Of a stretch of 64,000 bases of DNA, positions 10,866 through 22,432 are shown piece after piece. Both the position numbers and the translations under genes were made by a program. Origin of the DNA: Incurvaria masculella (Eukaryota > Arthropoda > Insecta > Lepidoptera > Incurvariidae); assembly GCA_946894095.1 (NCBI GenBank), contig OX335655.1, positions 7,688,001 through 7,752,000 on the forward strand. Reading direction: 5' to 3'. Position 1 is the stretch's first letter. Every line of letters starts with the position of its first letter. Under the pieces are notes generated by a model. It was not told the DNA's origin and made no database searches. It saw nothing but the letters and a program-made list of their open reading frames with translations.

Positions 10866-12622
10866 TGCTAGAAACCACTGAAGTGGGTACAAAACATTAT
10901 TGCATATTTGGAGCAAAAAAGTAGTTTACATTTTGTTTTACAACTTGATAAATGGGGCTCAAAAGCAAGTTTATCCCTTGAACAGATTTCTAGCAGCCAC
11001 CCAGAATTTACAAACGGATCGAAACTCAACAGTCCAAACTATCCATTAGGTTGCCTGAATTCCTCCAACCTCCAATCCCCGACACGAATGACCAAGCATT
11101 TACGTGGAGATAATTTGAATGGCCGAATTTCGTTTCGGTTTATAACAGAGGCGTTTGGAGCGATGCATCCAGGAGCGGATCCAGGATTACACTCCAGTTG
11201 GATGTCAGGCAATCGTCGGATAAGCAGAAAAAAAATTGGAAAGATAAAAAAACCATAACGCACTAATAATGAAAAATTGGGAAGAGCAATTATATTTGAT
11301 AAAACAGCAAATTATTTTTTTCTGGAGGACATAAAAAAAGTCGTGCCAGACTTTTTCAGTCTATGGGATAATAGGCTCGTCGGGGGCAGTCCCTTCTCAA
11401 AGTCGGATTAATTGCTTCCCTTTAATTTAAATCTAACTTTAAAAAAGTTAAAATTAAAGTTTCTCAGTCTTGACGCGACGGGAGGGTGGGGGGGCCTTTG
11501 CACCCATTGCCCCCCCTCCTCCCCCTGGATCCGCGCCTGGATGCACCCAAGGAGGCGGCCCCGGCTCCAGGATCGAGGATCCCCATTTCGGCGCATTAGT
11601 CGCTTTCAACCCGTTATCGGCGAAGGCGTGATTAAGGCATGTCGACTCGAACGCTGATGGAAGTTTGTACACTTTTTGTGGTCGCGTCGCTCGCCGAGTC
11701 GATATATACGTTTATGTAGTGCTTAGCCAAACATATGTAAAATAAAATACCTTAAAAGGTTTGAAGACAAAAGGAGGTAGCATGTTTATGATGTTGCCAA
11801 AGTTTTTACGACCAAACATTACTAACGTTTCACAAATGGATGGTTATGGTTGTGGTATAGTAATGAGTATACAACCATGGCAATACATTAGTACTGCTTC
11901 AATGTAAATAAAGAAATGTATTCCGGTAGTTAGCAGAACTTAGTAGTTGCGTAGCTATGGTCGTTGCATTGGTCGCTTTTTTCGAATTTTTGAGACATTA
12001 AATAAAAAAGATTAATTTTTATACCATCAGAAAAAAATGTGTCCACCTCTACATCGTGGAATATTCGCCTTTATGTTGAGGGTGAAGTTTGTTAAGGCTG
12101 TCGTGAAGTCACAGAAAATCTAAGATTAGAAAATTTTGAGAAATGCATTCTTTGTCTATTGGCCAAGGCACGAAGGCATGGCGACTCGTCTTCCAGGCCC
12201 TCACGTTTCCCTACCCCTAAATGTTGTCAGATTTTAATATATTTTTTAACACTTAAGAAAGCTTAATTCTATCATAGATTAACTACTTTCTTCTAATATA
12301 TGATTTAATGTCCGTGTGTTTGATTTTTTTGTTAATATCTTTATTTTTCATTAACAAAAAATTAGTTACGTGAAAAAATAGAATTTTTCCAATGTTTCTC
12401 AGCCAATATTTCAAAATAAAACAATTAAAACATACAGACGTAGGTTTAAACTATATATTTTAGAGTCCGAAATTTCAAAGACCTAGTAAACATTAAAACA
12501 GTTAAACAGTTATCGCCCGTAGTGTGGGGGAATTGCTATTCGATGCATCGAAATAATATAAAATATGGTATGCAACACCACTAGGAAATTCGCATCATAG
12601 CACAACTCAAGAACGTACCCTT
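10866..12622. other. Noncoding, with a C/G-rich low-complexity block at 11480-11580
   Basis: The block has runs of g and c around a directly repeated ggatcc-type phrase (11173 and 11527). Overlapping frames in it on both strands are low-complexity artefacts. No gene is supported. Confidence 0.45.
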
Positions 12623-12765
12623 TTAAGCGTTCTTGGCACAGCTCATACATACAATCTTGTAACCGGATACCTTGGCCACCGTGCGCGCCTCCGCGACACA
12701 GCAAAGCTTGTGATGCGGGCTCAAGTGTCCGACGACGACGCACGCGCACTCAGCAGGAACACCCG
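12623..12765 (-). CDS. Candidate terminal exon, Cys-rich, unknown protein
   Basis: On the - strand a strong acceptor (a long pyrimidine tract, then cgaacag) precedes 46 codons and a TAA stop. The exon is GC-richer than its surroundings and its peptide holds six cysteines, as CAC, CC and CMSC groups. It begins in phase 2 (two bases complete a split codon). I do not recognise the family, and no upstream partner exon on the - strand was found. It could be the end of a short gene antisense to the meteorin-like gene, or a chance frame. Confidence 0.35.
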
Positions 12766-13595
12766 CTGTTCGAAAATAAAAGGAAAAAGGACTTCGAGCC
12801 GATCATTAAAGTTTGCTTTTTAAAATGAAAGTATCCGTTGATTATTAAAAATATTAAGTGGCGAAACTTTTAAGATATAGTATGTATTCCATTAGAATAT
12901 ATCTTTTATGGATTACATAAATGAATTGAGTTCTATTTAATCATAAATTAGTCCACTGATGTTTTAGGCACCCTTAAGGCTCCATATGACGCTAACCTCC
13001 AATATTTTGGGGTTATTTTTATTTTATCTTAGCGTCGGTTAAGAATAAACACCCATAATAAAATATCAAAGTTTAGACTATTATCTAGTGTATTTTAATG
13101 CGTTGCTTATATTCTCTAAAAAAAATTTGTTTGTGAACATTATATTTATTAGGTTTTTACTAAGTTTTCGAGCCGGCCGCGCTTGGAAACCATAAATGAT
13201 TTAGGCATTTTTTTGTGTTATTAGATCACATATTTATCTAGTGAATAAGCGTGAAACATATATTAATTAACTTTAAAAAGCAGGTTTTACAGACCAAAAA
13301 CATAAATTTCGCTCGCCTGAAAACGATTATAACGCGCATACAACAATGAACCCCAATGCCAACTCTCTGCGTCCGGAGGTCGCCATTATCGTTTGTTTGC
13401 TGAACGCTGGACTCAGTTGGAGCCTTATATGAGTGGTGAGCCGTGAGCCCAAAGTGCTATATGTCAAATAGCTATTGCAAGAAAGCCTAACACCACCACC
13501 AACCCCAAGTTGACTTCATCTCGAGGTTTTACTTTAAAATCTTATCAAACTCTAAACGTGAAAAACAGTGATGCAGGCATCTGGTATCGTATACA
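12766..13595. other. AT-rich noncoding, nothing recognised
   Basis: No coding segment or shared repeat was found in this stretch. Confidence 0.5.
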
Positions 13596-13840
13596 GCTCG
13601 TGGTGTAGGGGCTAGAGGACTTGCCTATCATGCGAGAAGTTATGAGTTAACTTTTGGTTATGAGTTAACTTATGGTTATGAGTTAAATACATAATAGAAG
13701 TTCAAATCCTCGCCCCGGTCATGCACCACTTTTTTCTTTTTTTTCTGACGTGCTCATAAAGAGAACATCCTGGCATGTAAATGTTACACCATTGGTAATT
13801 ATGACGGTAGATTGGTGGTATTTAGACAACCATGTAGGTG
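13596..13840 (+). mobile_element. SINE copy with internally deleted body
   Basis: A tRNA-like head (a ggtgtaggggctagagg box and gttcaaatcctcgcc box) is followed by the family body phrase gtgctcataaagagaac and then cctggcatg. The head holds a local triplication of ggttatgagttaact-like units at 13639-13687 between the two boxes. The body is shorter than in the full copy at 52547-52943. Confidence 0.6.
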
Positions 13841-13925
13841 CATTAAAAAAATCGAACCCATGCTTCCCGGTTGAGAAGCTAGGCCCTAAACCGCTAAGCC
13901 ACGAACGATTATACTCTACCATTAT
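13841..13925 (-). mobile_element. tRNA-like SINE head, reverse orientation
   Basis: Read on the - strand it has an A-box-like tggcttagcggtttaggg and a B-box-like gggttcgattt at tRNA spacing. It abuts the + strand SINE, so the two lie tail to head in opposite orientations. It lacks a full cloverleaf and is not called a tRNA gene. Confidence 0.5.
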
Positions 13926-16306
13926 TTGAGTAAGGAAAAAATGCTTATGGATTAAAATCTACAAAAACCGTAACCTTGTTTTGTTACTGGTTGAATCAAT
14001 GACGAATACTGAACGAGCATAGAAATTATGCGGAGCGACCAAATTTTTTGCGCCATGTTGTTTTAGTTCAGTCTGTCCTAATGATAATGAATCCCCAACA
14101 GCGACGAGGTGCACACGTGCCTCTGAACTGTCAACGTTTTCGACATATTTTTTCGAGCTTCTAAAGCTCCAACAAAAAATGATGCGGGCAATGTTTGTGT
14201 TGGTTTGATAGTAGGTTGAAGCACGCTGATATATACAACGTGAGCAGATAGGGTTTTTACATCTAAAACGTTTCATTAACCCTTGTTCTTGCCTCAATCT
14301 AAACATACGTTTACAATGATGTCGAGACAATATGTATTTATTTGCCTTCATGAAATTTCCGAGAGGCATAATGTCGTACAGTTTATAATAAAGCCACGTC
14401 ACAGAAAGTAATAGGCCACGTGTCGCGTCAAGTAAAATCTTTACGTCCATCGTTTATGGCATCACTTTAACCGTATTCTCCCGTTTACGAGATGCGAGAC
14501 GCGGGCGTGCCGTATTTTACAGGGTGGAGTAGGTATAAATAATGCTGCTCAATAAATTCGAAAGTAGCCAGAGGTAGGCGGCTTTGTCTTGGAGCGTGGG
14601 CGGCGGCTGGAGCGCGGCGAAGTCGCTCCAGATCGGCGAAGATTGCACCCACGCCGCCGTCGCGTGCCATCCGCGGCTGCGCGCGCACGCTGCACTGAGC
14701 ACTGTGGCGCCATCTTGTGTCGCTGGACAAAGAATGCATGTCAATGTTATTAAACATTATTTATATATTTTTTATTTTATTTTACTTTTTTCGCGAAGAA
14801 AACACATGCATACAAAATAATCATAACAGAAAAAATCATAAACCAAATAAACCCATAAATTAGGAAGCAATGTTTATGATTGATTCTCACGATGGACCCA
14901 GTCGATTGATGTCGTTTCTATTCTCGGTCAAGATCGAACGAGTTCTTGGCGCCAAAATTGGCCTTTCGCAAAGGAAGTAGGGCAAATCTGGCACACTTAA
15001 AGGAACAATACCTAAAGGAATCGTAAGGGTTAAAACTGTCATGCATAGAATAATTAGTCGAAGTAATGACCTATTTCAAAATATAAAGGAATGTATTTTT
15101 CTAGTAAATTTTCCTGAATCCAATAATTAGGGTACTTTGCCTCCATGTGGCATCCGAACACGAATGCTGACCCTGAAGGAAAACATGGTGCCGCATCATA
15201 TCATTTAATTTTATTAGGTCTTTTTGGTATACAATCATACACTTAGACGCGTCAAAAAAGGTACATAATAAAATCAAGATAAACATTATATAAAATATAT
15301 AGAATTCAAAAGTGTTAAATAAATTATCAAAATAAACAATTCAGGATCTAGATTAAAATCATAATAAAAACAATACAAGTTGACTGAGTTCATTGGAGTA
15401 AAATATCAAAATATATAAAATTCCGGTAAATACACAAAAACATATAACATTTCAAATTTCAGTATAATTTTTATATATTAAATATTAGCATTGTCAAAAA
15501 AATATAACTCGAACATAGCTTAAATTAATTATAGTCAGTCAGTAACTATAACAATCGGCTGTAAAGTGGCTTTGTCATCAGACCAAGTATTTTGTTTTCG
15601 GGAGCCAATAATGGCACCCGTGATGAGTTTTTTTTTGTTTTATTTTTGCTGTATGCTTGTATATGTATGTGTACGTATGCTTCTGAGATGCTGCGCCGGC
15701 GGCGAGCGGCGTCGAGTCGGTTTGATTGAGAGCGGAGGTGCGGCGGCGGGCGCACGCGCTGAATGCATAATAAGCTTTGCAAGAACTGCATGAGAAATGC
15801 GTAGCCTTTTTGGAGCCAATTGAAGTGTCCAAATATGATTAAGACAACTTCGTATATTTGGTACATTGCGTATTATTGGCGAGTCCGTACGTCAACGCCG
15901 CTACTGGTTCCTTACAGGCAACAGCCATCGATGCCAACAGCTTTTTATAGGCACAGGACGAGAGAGTGGACGCCTCTTGCCTTTTAGCATTTTTACCAGA
16001 ACCACATTTTCGTGGAGGTATTGTGAATTTCTTTCTTATCAACTGATGAGCACACATAACCGGCCCTCGCTCTTGTCGGGGCAGTTCGATGAATTTCGGA
16101 ATACTTTGTTTTATTTTAAAATGAGTCCATTGTCCTTGCGAGCTAACGAACCCCTGGGGAGAACCTCCTACGTCTTAGCTCGGGGCCCTTGCGTAGCAAC
16201 CACAATGTATATAAAAAGTGTATGTATTCGTACGTAGGTGTATAATATAACAGTGAGTTCGATGTCTGCAAGAAGCGATAAATAACGTGGACGTTTTTTG
16301 TTGCAG
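13926..16306. other. Noncoding; CpG-rich patches at 14575-14715 and 15680-15770
   Basis: Both patches are GC- and CpG-rich in AT-rich DNA. The first ends with gcgccatcttg, a phrase common near animal promoters. Either could hold the promoter or 5' exon of the meteorin-like gene, but no signal-peptide exon with a matching phase was found. A 163-codon frame on the - strand (13959-14450) has no recognisable domain. Confidence 0.35.
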
Positions 16307-16863
16307 TGGCTTGAGCGAGGAAGGCGGCAGCGGCGGAGGTGATTCGGGACGCGGCGTGACGCCGGTGTACGTGCGCTGCCGCGAGGGCCGCCTCACGTGG
16401 CTGTACCCGCGCGGCGCGCTCCGCCTGCTGTTCCAGCTGCCCAGCAACGACCAGGACTTCACCGTATGCATCCGAGTGCTGCGCTCGCCGCGCGACGACC
16501 GCCCGGACCTGTTCACCGAGGAGGCGCTCGACTTCCGGGAGCGGCGGCGGCGGCGGCGGCGAGGCGTCGACAGCAGGCCCGGGTTCGCGGCGCGGCTGTT
16601 CCTCGAGGGCGCGCGGAGCCTGCTGCCGCTGTACGCGCCCGGGGACGGCGACGAGCGGGAGGTGCGATGCTTCCCGAGCCGGCGCGGCCGCGCCGCGGTC
16701 TACGTGGAGGCACTCGAGGGCGGCGCGGGCGCGGGGCGCGCGGTGGCGGCGCTCCGCTACGAGGCGCGCCCGCTGCCGCGAGGGCACTACGACCCGGCCG
16801 CCGCCGACTGCCGGCCCTGCTCCGACGAGGAGCTGTCGCTCGCCTTCTGCACCAGCGATCTAG
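16307..16863 (+). CDS. Metrnl: Meteorin-like protein, central exon
   Basis: An acceptor (ttttttgttgcag) opens the exon in phase 2, and the donor GTGAGT follows CTA G in phase 1. The 185 encoded residues match the meteorin family: SGLSE at the start, VYVRCREGRLTWLYPRGAL, VCIRVLRS, a VRCFPS cysteine, then DCRPCSDEE and FCTSDL. In vertebrates these proteins are secreted factors acting in neural, metabolic and immune signalling. The family's ten cysteines are accounted for as six here, three in the next exon and one expected in the missing first exon. An unusual run of eight arginines, coded by a CGG tract (16541-16561), interrupts the first domain. The signal-peptide exon must lie upstream. Confidence 0.9.
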
Positions 16864-17640
16864 GTGAGTTATTCTTTCTCCTCTGTCTTTAATAGCAACC
16901 CACGATCTCGCATCGTCTCAAAAATGGATGCAGACAATGAGTACTCATCGTCGGCTCCACGGCATTTAAAAGTTGCGTTCACGAGTCGAGTCGACTCGCC
17001 ATCGGACTAACAAAAACGACGAATCATCAACGTCGCCGGACGTTGGGTGGTCCTCAATTTAGAGTCAGTTCACTATGCTCGAACGCAAACAATTTAGAGA
17101 AATGAACCGTGGCGGCAATGAGGCAACATTCGGACATTTCGTATAGCTCTGCGAGAATGTTTATTATTGTCATCGCCGCTACTCCACGACGACCGCAACA
17201 TAATTTGCCAACTGCCGCGAGCAGAGTCGGTTGCGGTTTTTCGTGTTTATTTCGCGGATTTCGCAATCAAAATGCTAATAAAGCTTGGGTCGTTAGCTCC
17301 CGTCCGTGCCGCCGCCGCCCGCCGCCGCGCCGTGCCGCCATGAGATTGCTTCCGAGACGCGCTGCGCTGTCGTTCGCCACACTGTAATTTGTTGCCATAA
17401 TCGAGATTCCTCGCGCCTGAAATTAAATAAGGAAATATTTCATATTTTATGACAAAACATTTGGGGGAAATCGATGTAATTACGCACTGTTCGACGTCGC
17501 ACTTGAGCGTGAATTCTTTACCTGTCTAACGAGTGTGAAGAGGCCATAGAGTACCTAATTATCGTTGGAAAAGGCATACATTGTATTTACCGTGTTATTT
17601 ATATTATAGATTTGAATGTAAGCACAGCGCGCTCATGCTA

Positions 17641-18200
17641 TAGACTAGGAGGTCGCGACAAAAATGGTAACGATAACGTAAATGGCTGAAACTGGGTTCA
17701 CAGGATAAAGTCCAACCCTCTGAAGCTAAATGTGCCTATTCCAAGTGGTTGCGTTAATTAGATAACGCGCCTGAAAAAGTAGATATGGTGACAAAACATA
17801 TATATTATAAGGTAAATGTATGCAAATGACGAAGCATGAAAGTATCAGTACATACTTTGTTAGCAATAGAAAAACTGAACAAATATTTGATTGCATATCA
17901 AAATTATAGGCGATTTAGGTCACAGATATAAATTTAGGTATATTTAAGTATTTAATTAAAAAATCGATTGGTTATTGATGCATAATGAATAGGTATCAAT
18001 GTTTCTAGAAAATCAATACATTCATCAGCAGGTACATTCCAACATCTATTTTATATAGCCAATCTAGATAACGCAACCACTTGGAACAGGCAGACCGACA
18101 TATTTAGCATCAGAGGGTTGGTCTCTAACCTGTGAACCCAAATTCAGCCATTTACCTTATGGTGATCAAAAATGTCGTGACCTCCCGGAATACTAGGTCT
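17641..18200. mobile_element. Inverted-repeat element with arms of about 150 bases, family E, copy 1
   Basis: The left arm (actaggaggtcgcgac... and ctgggttcacaggat) reappears as its imperfect reverse complement at 18055-18200 (ctaacctgtgaaccc... and gacctcccggaatac). The interior is AT-rich and noncoding. A right-half copy is at 37738-37927. It is inserted in a sequence otherwise related to 23023-23062. Confidence 0.75.
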
Positions 18201-18350
18201 GTGCGAGGGTCTGTGGTGCATTGGCACTTGTTTTAGATTATATCGATGACTCGCACCCAGGCTATACTTATAATTAAGTCATGTAATTGTGACATGACTT
18301 GGTGTAGTTTTACTACCAGAAGTTGAATAAATAAATGAAATAAAATGAAA
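18201..18350 (+). mobile_element. SINE-like segment with ATAAATGAAAT tail
   Basis: The tail region gaagttgaataaataaatgaaataaaatg resembles the tail at 40955-41015, and a gtctgtggtgcattggc phrase resembles 23049-23062. It looks like the 3' part of a SINE or LINE cut off from its 5' part by the preceding element. Confidence 0.45.
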
Positions 18351-18721
18351 TGAAATACCCATACCACCCATACGGCCCACGTCCTGGTATTGTATGTACC
18401 TGCATATTATAGGTATACATTGGAAATAATTTCCCGGCTCTGAATGGGCTTGGACTATTGGGCCAAGTGGGCATGGACTATTCGGCCATACTACGATACT
18501 ACGTTTTGAAAATATGTATTAGAATTCAAACATTCCAAAATTTCAAAAACACATTTATTTAAATTATTGCATATGTATTTCTACCATATTTTAACACAAG
18601 TTTAAAAATCCATGTCCGGGCGATTTAGTGTATTCCTCAAATATTCCCAATGCTGTAAGCCTGCGAAATCGATGATCTTAGTAATTTATCGATAAGTGAT
18701 GAATGGTGGTTACAATTAGTG

Positions 18722-18932
18722 GCGGTTACCATGGTAAATTAACTCGCCGGTGAACAGGCAAGTAAGTGATGAAACCTGACGTTTCGTTGCATTTCGTATA
18801 TGCTAAACTGTCAAATGACGTGTTATTCGGCCAAATGAACTGAAAATTACCAGTTAGCATGGTACGAAATGCAACTAAAAGTCATCACTCATTTGCCTCT
18901 TCACCCTGCAAATAAATTTACCATGGTAACAT
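18722..18932. mobile_element. Palindromic short element, family D
   Basis: The left arm ggttaccatggtaaatt... gttgcatttcgta and the right arm tacgaaatgcaac... taaatttaccatggtaac are inverted copies over about 80 bases each. It is noncoding and a foldback/MITE type. No second copy was seen in the window. Confidence 0.65.
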
Positions 18933-19589
18933 TGAGAAGGTAGATTTTATGATAGACTGCTTTAGGTGCTTTAAGGTACTTATCTATTTACAGGTACAAT
19001 TTCTTCTTATTTTTTTATATTTTCGATTAATGATATTGCATCTCGTTAAAATGGTTACAAAGTGTTGCCACTTTAGCCACCGACACAGCGCCTAATATTT
19101 CCGCGTCGCCACCCCATTCCACCACATTCGCATCAGACACGCCGAGAGATAACCAATTACCGGTAGATAAGCTAGATCGCGTCAAAGAGCTATTATTAGC
19201 AAATAAAGGGGGTCCCTCCCTAATAGTAAAGGGTCGTTGCTGCAGGTACCCGGTTTTTTCGGGGTGTTTACCACTAGGGCCCCCTCGCCTCCGCCGCCGC
19301 TGCCTCCCGTGGCGGAGCGCACAGGTGGGGGCCACACTCATGCGCCTGTTATTATATCTTTTACTTTTACTAGATAAATATTATTATGTCAAAAGCGCGC
19401 GCCCCGAGCGACGTTCGCCCACAAACCGGCTTGCCTCCGCCGCCTTCTCCGGGCTATTCCGTGTCGTGGCCCCATGTTAGAGTCGCTATTCAAATTTGTG
19501 TTTGTCATGCAACACAATCGTCGATATTTTTTATTTAATGTGTAGGTAATTGATATTTTTTTGTAGTTTAGTGTTCGTTCGCCGTGGAA

Positions 19590-19660
19590 GCAGGTTTGGG
19601 CGCCGCGGCGGGCGCGGGGGGAGGGGGGGGGCGGTGGCGGGTCGCGCCCGTGCTCATCAA
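19590..19660 (+). promoter_or_regulatory. CpG-rich patch, candidate internal promoter
   Basis: An abrupt C/G-rich stretch (gcgccgcggcgggcgcg and g runs) within the AT-rich intron, just upstream of a start codon at 19712 in good context. A promoter role is inferred only from composition and position. Confidence 0.3.
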
Positions 19661-19711
19661 AATTACTTTCGAGAAAAAAATAAGTGTCTCCAGCGAGAGA
19701 GGACAAACGAG

Positions 19712-19775
19712 ATGGCCGACAAATGTCCGAGAATGAGCTGCGAAATATTCCGGAACGTCGACTTATCTTCATTAG
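19712..19775 (+). CDS. Candidate alternative first exon, 21 codons
   Basis: ATG in a gagATGG context opens 21 codons that run into a G|GTAGGT donor in phase 1. That phase matches the meteorin-like exon at 22083, as the normal exon at 16307-16863 does. Spliced together they would encode a leaderless protein with only the C-terminal half of the family. It has no signal peptide and is not conserved to my knowledge, so it may be chance. Confidence 0.2.
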
Positions 19776-20353
19776 GTAGGTAATTATTTAGTGCATGCAA
19801 TATGATGGAAGCTATGCAAGACAACAGCATGGGGCAAGTTTTTTTTGTCGTTAGGTATATTTTTTTACGACACGTCCTGATACCTAGCTACCATTACTTT
19901 TGTGGTTATTTCAGGATTTCGTGAATATCTTGATCACGGAGGAGGGAGGTAGATATATGTTAGCTTATATTACTAGAGAGCGCATGGTCTTTATTGCGGG
20001 GCGTAGCGGGAAGAAAAACATTTCATGGTGGCCGCCTATATTTGCTAAATCCATCGACCGGAAGAACCGGAAATGTTATTGATGTTCTTGTCAATGTTCC
20101 AACACTTAAACTAGATGGCGCGTTTGCATTGTAATGTTAGTTTTTTTAACAAAAACCCTTTACTACTTAAATCTATGCCCACAGTTTCAAATAATTTTAA
20201 TTTTAAAATTACATAAAATTATGCAAATGAGATTAAAATTTCTAACCGGACGAACAAAACTATCGCACATCATTGATCGCACACCATCCGTCCGCAACAC
20301 ACCGCCAGGGAGTGACGCAAAGCCATGCCTTCTTATTGCGTCGGCTGTGACTG

Positions 20354-20474
20354 ATGCTGAGATTCATAGCATTACTTTGAGATTTCGTCCATACAAAATG
20401 TGTCAAAGTGACGTCACAAAGTACTACTTTTCGTTAGTCATAGTTTCTGTTACGACTATTTATCTCAGCCATAG
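20354..20474. mobile_element. Inverted-repeat element, family B, 5'-damaged copy
   Basis: The right arm (caaagtactacttttcgtta... ctatttatctcagcc) is intact, while the left arm keeps only a gctgagat remnant. It matches the complete copies at 22848-23022 and 23195-23369. Confidence 0.65.
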
Positions 20475-20604
20475 ACATTACTCGTGCTTGGCTTAGCCAA
20501 AGTATGGCTTCCGGCGGTCAAATTTGACATTCGGTCCATACAGTTTATGTCAAAACTGACAGTCTAATGACATACTTTGGCTCAGCCAAAAGAACGAGTA
20601 ATGT
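20475..20604. mobile_element. Inverted-repeat element, family C
   Basis: The terminal repeats acattactcgtgcttggctt and its near reverse complement (ending acgagtaatgt) enclose a 130-base noncoding unit. It directly abuts the family B copy to its left. Confidence 0.7.
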
Positions 20605-21209
20605 TCTGCCCAGTTTGCTTAGAGCATCTCATATACCTTCTTTCTCCGTGGTTTCGATCAATTATTTTTGACACTTCTTTTCCAAATCAACGTCGCGACG
20701 CTGCGACGCTGGTACTGATAGCGGAATATAAATATATCGCCTTCATTTAACGTTCTTGGACAGATCCATCGAGCAAAAACGGAATGACTTGTCACGCCAG
20801 TTACCTACCTACCTACATAGACCGCACATTACACGCATATAGTTAGCGAAGCACAACGTTTACCAACAACTCGCGAATAGCTTTGTCCGATCGTGCGGAA
20901 TTGACTTTACGGCCAGGAACAAAGGACCTGACTTCGCTGAGACGCCAGAACCCGAGTCGACTCGCGACGTAAAAAAATAACTTACCTTGAATGTATTAGC
21001 AAAAGTGAACAATGGTCGAGGCTATTGTGTGAGGCTCCATTAAAAATGTTATATTTTGCAAGAAAATTATGCGACTCATAGCTGCAGGCTTTGGCTACAG
21101 GCCGACTCCATCCCAGATTTGGCACAATGTCTCAGCGAGGAAGGAAGAACAGGGCACTCTTACTTATTCTGTGACAGGGCGGCGAATGAAGCTCATTCGC
21201 ACTAAGCCC

Positions 21210-21362
21210 CGATTCCACGAAGATACGGCTGAGTTAATCACTGTTCAAACACGTCACTTTTAGTGAACCGCATGGAGTTTCTTTCATACTGTCCATTCAA
21301 AGCGACATGTTTAATCATTCGTTGACGTTGATTTTTTGTCCTTTTGTGCACTCGGCCCTAAG
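21210..21362. mobile_element. Short inverted-repeat element, family A, copy 2
   Basis: Aligns end to end with 1325-1490, sharing gttcaaacacgtcactttta, actgtcca and gtgcactcggccctaa. A fragment of family B (aaggctgagataaat) begins at its right end. Confidence 0.65.
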
Positions 21363-21724
21363 GCTGAGATAAATTTTCCCTACTGGAACTAACACTAACC
21401 GAAAGGGGACGTACAGTCTTACGTGGAATCCGAACCATGGTCGGTCTCGACGGTTGAAAATGATCACCCATCCAGAACCCAACCGCGCTCAGGTGCTTCA
21501 CTCAGCTTATCCAATCGCAGGGTTTCGCGCCACTGGGTCACCGAGGCTGAATATTATTATTGCCGAATATTATTTTGCGTGAAGGTTCAGTACCGGAAAA
21601 TAACTATAGAACCCTACCGGGGAGTCTCTCTGCGGTTCTGCTTATGATTCTAGACCATGTATCTAGTCCAAAATAAATATATAAGGTGAATGATAATAAT
21701 TAGTAATACCAATTTATAAGTTTA

Positions 21725-21822
21725 AAATATAAACAAGTGCACCCCGGGTAATTTACGCATCAGCTGCAAGCTGCTAGTGATATAAAAATCATAATAATAA
21801 AATTAATAATAGTAGCAGCCAT
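21725..21822 (+). repeat. LINE 3' UTR fragment
   Basis: Shares aagtgcacccc, cgcatcagct and aagctgctagtg in the same order with 37388-37445, where the phrase follows a truncated RT reading frame. It ends in an ataataata tail. Confidence 0.55.
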
Positions 21823-21879
21823 AGCAGCCCTCAATGGGACTAATAATAAAGTATATACCTATTAAACTTCTCATACACC

Positions 21880-22015
21880 CAAAGGTTGGCTGGAAGAAAT
21901 CTCTTCGAGGGATAAGCCCGCCTTTGCGCCCCACTTATGTTGTTTTTGCACTATACTTTCTTTTGTAAATTGTTTTTTTTGTGGCGTAATAAATAATTTT
22001 AAATCAATCAATTCT
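21880..22015 (+). repeat. LINE 3' end fragment
   Basis: The phrase ggctggaagaaatctcttcg, a gataagcccgcctttg block and a taataaataattttaaatc tail are typical of insect LINE 3' ends. It stops just before the meteorin-like acceptor. Confidence 0.5.
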
Positions 22016-22082
22016 CCCGTTTTATGTAGGTGTACCTATGTAATGAATAAATCGACGCTAAAGTGTATGTCTCGCATTGCAG

Positions 22083-22432
22083 TGTCCCGCGGCGTGATCG
22101 TCGGCCTGGAGGAGCGCAGCGAGCTCGACACGACCCAGCTGACGCTGCGGCTCACTAAGCTGCTGCGGCACACGCGCGCCGACGCTGCCGACTCGCTCGC
22201 GACGAACCGCCTGGACGCGCCCGGCGCGGCGGAGGGCGCGGGTGCGCTGCGCGCGCACGTGCACGTGGGCACGCAGTGCGGCGCGGCGCACGGAGCCGGC
22301 GAGTTCGTGTTCATGGCGCGCCGGCGGCTCGGGCGGCTCGCGCTCACGTGCGCGCCGCGCCTCGCGCAGTGGCAGGAGCTCGCGCGGACCATGAACGCCG
22401 ACGGCTCCGCGCATTGCCTGCTCGAACACTAG
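22083..22432 (+). CDS. Metrnl: Meteorin-like protein, terminal exon
   Basis: The acceptor cattgcag opens the exon in phase 1; joining to the previous exon restores CTSDL-V-SRG, which aligns with the family's conserved CTSDF-x-RG junction. The 116 codons form the C-terminal netrin-like half: LRLTKLLRH, VHVGTQCG, GEFVFMARR and CAPRLAQWQEL, ending at TAG (430-432 of the 22 kb line). The two exons give 301 residues without the signal exon, close to the roughly 300 residues usual for the family. GC content is very high at third positions, like the upstream exon and unlike the flanks. Confidence 0.9.

Larger units (their letters stand above)
16864..22082 (+). other. Meteorin-like intron, 5.2 kb
   Basis: Bounded by GTGAGT and a tgtctcgcattgcag acceptor. 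It is full of short inverted-repeat elements and LINE tails, listed separately. A CpG-rich patch lies at 17300-17360 and another at 19590-19660. Confidence 0.8.

Noticed and set aside
11408..11672. Several Pro/Gly-rich frames around 11.5 kb
   Set aside because: Low-complexity g/c runs with frames open on both strands; no homology.
13841..13925. Possible tRNA gene
   Set aside because: A and B boxes are present but no closed acceptor stem or anticodon arm could be drawn, and similar heads are part of SINEs.
13959..14450. 163-codon open frame on the - strand
   Set aside because: No recognisable domain, irregular composition and no flanking splice or promoter signals. It is probably chance or a very old transposon remnant.
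14517..14744. Open frames over a GC-rich patch on both strands
   Set aside because: Frames overlap on both strands with no domain; the patch is more likely regulatory or untranslated.
16143..16787. Long Arg/Ala-rich frames antisense to the meteorin-like exon
   Set aside because: They mirror the GC-rich coding strand, which has clear family homology and splice sites.
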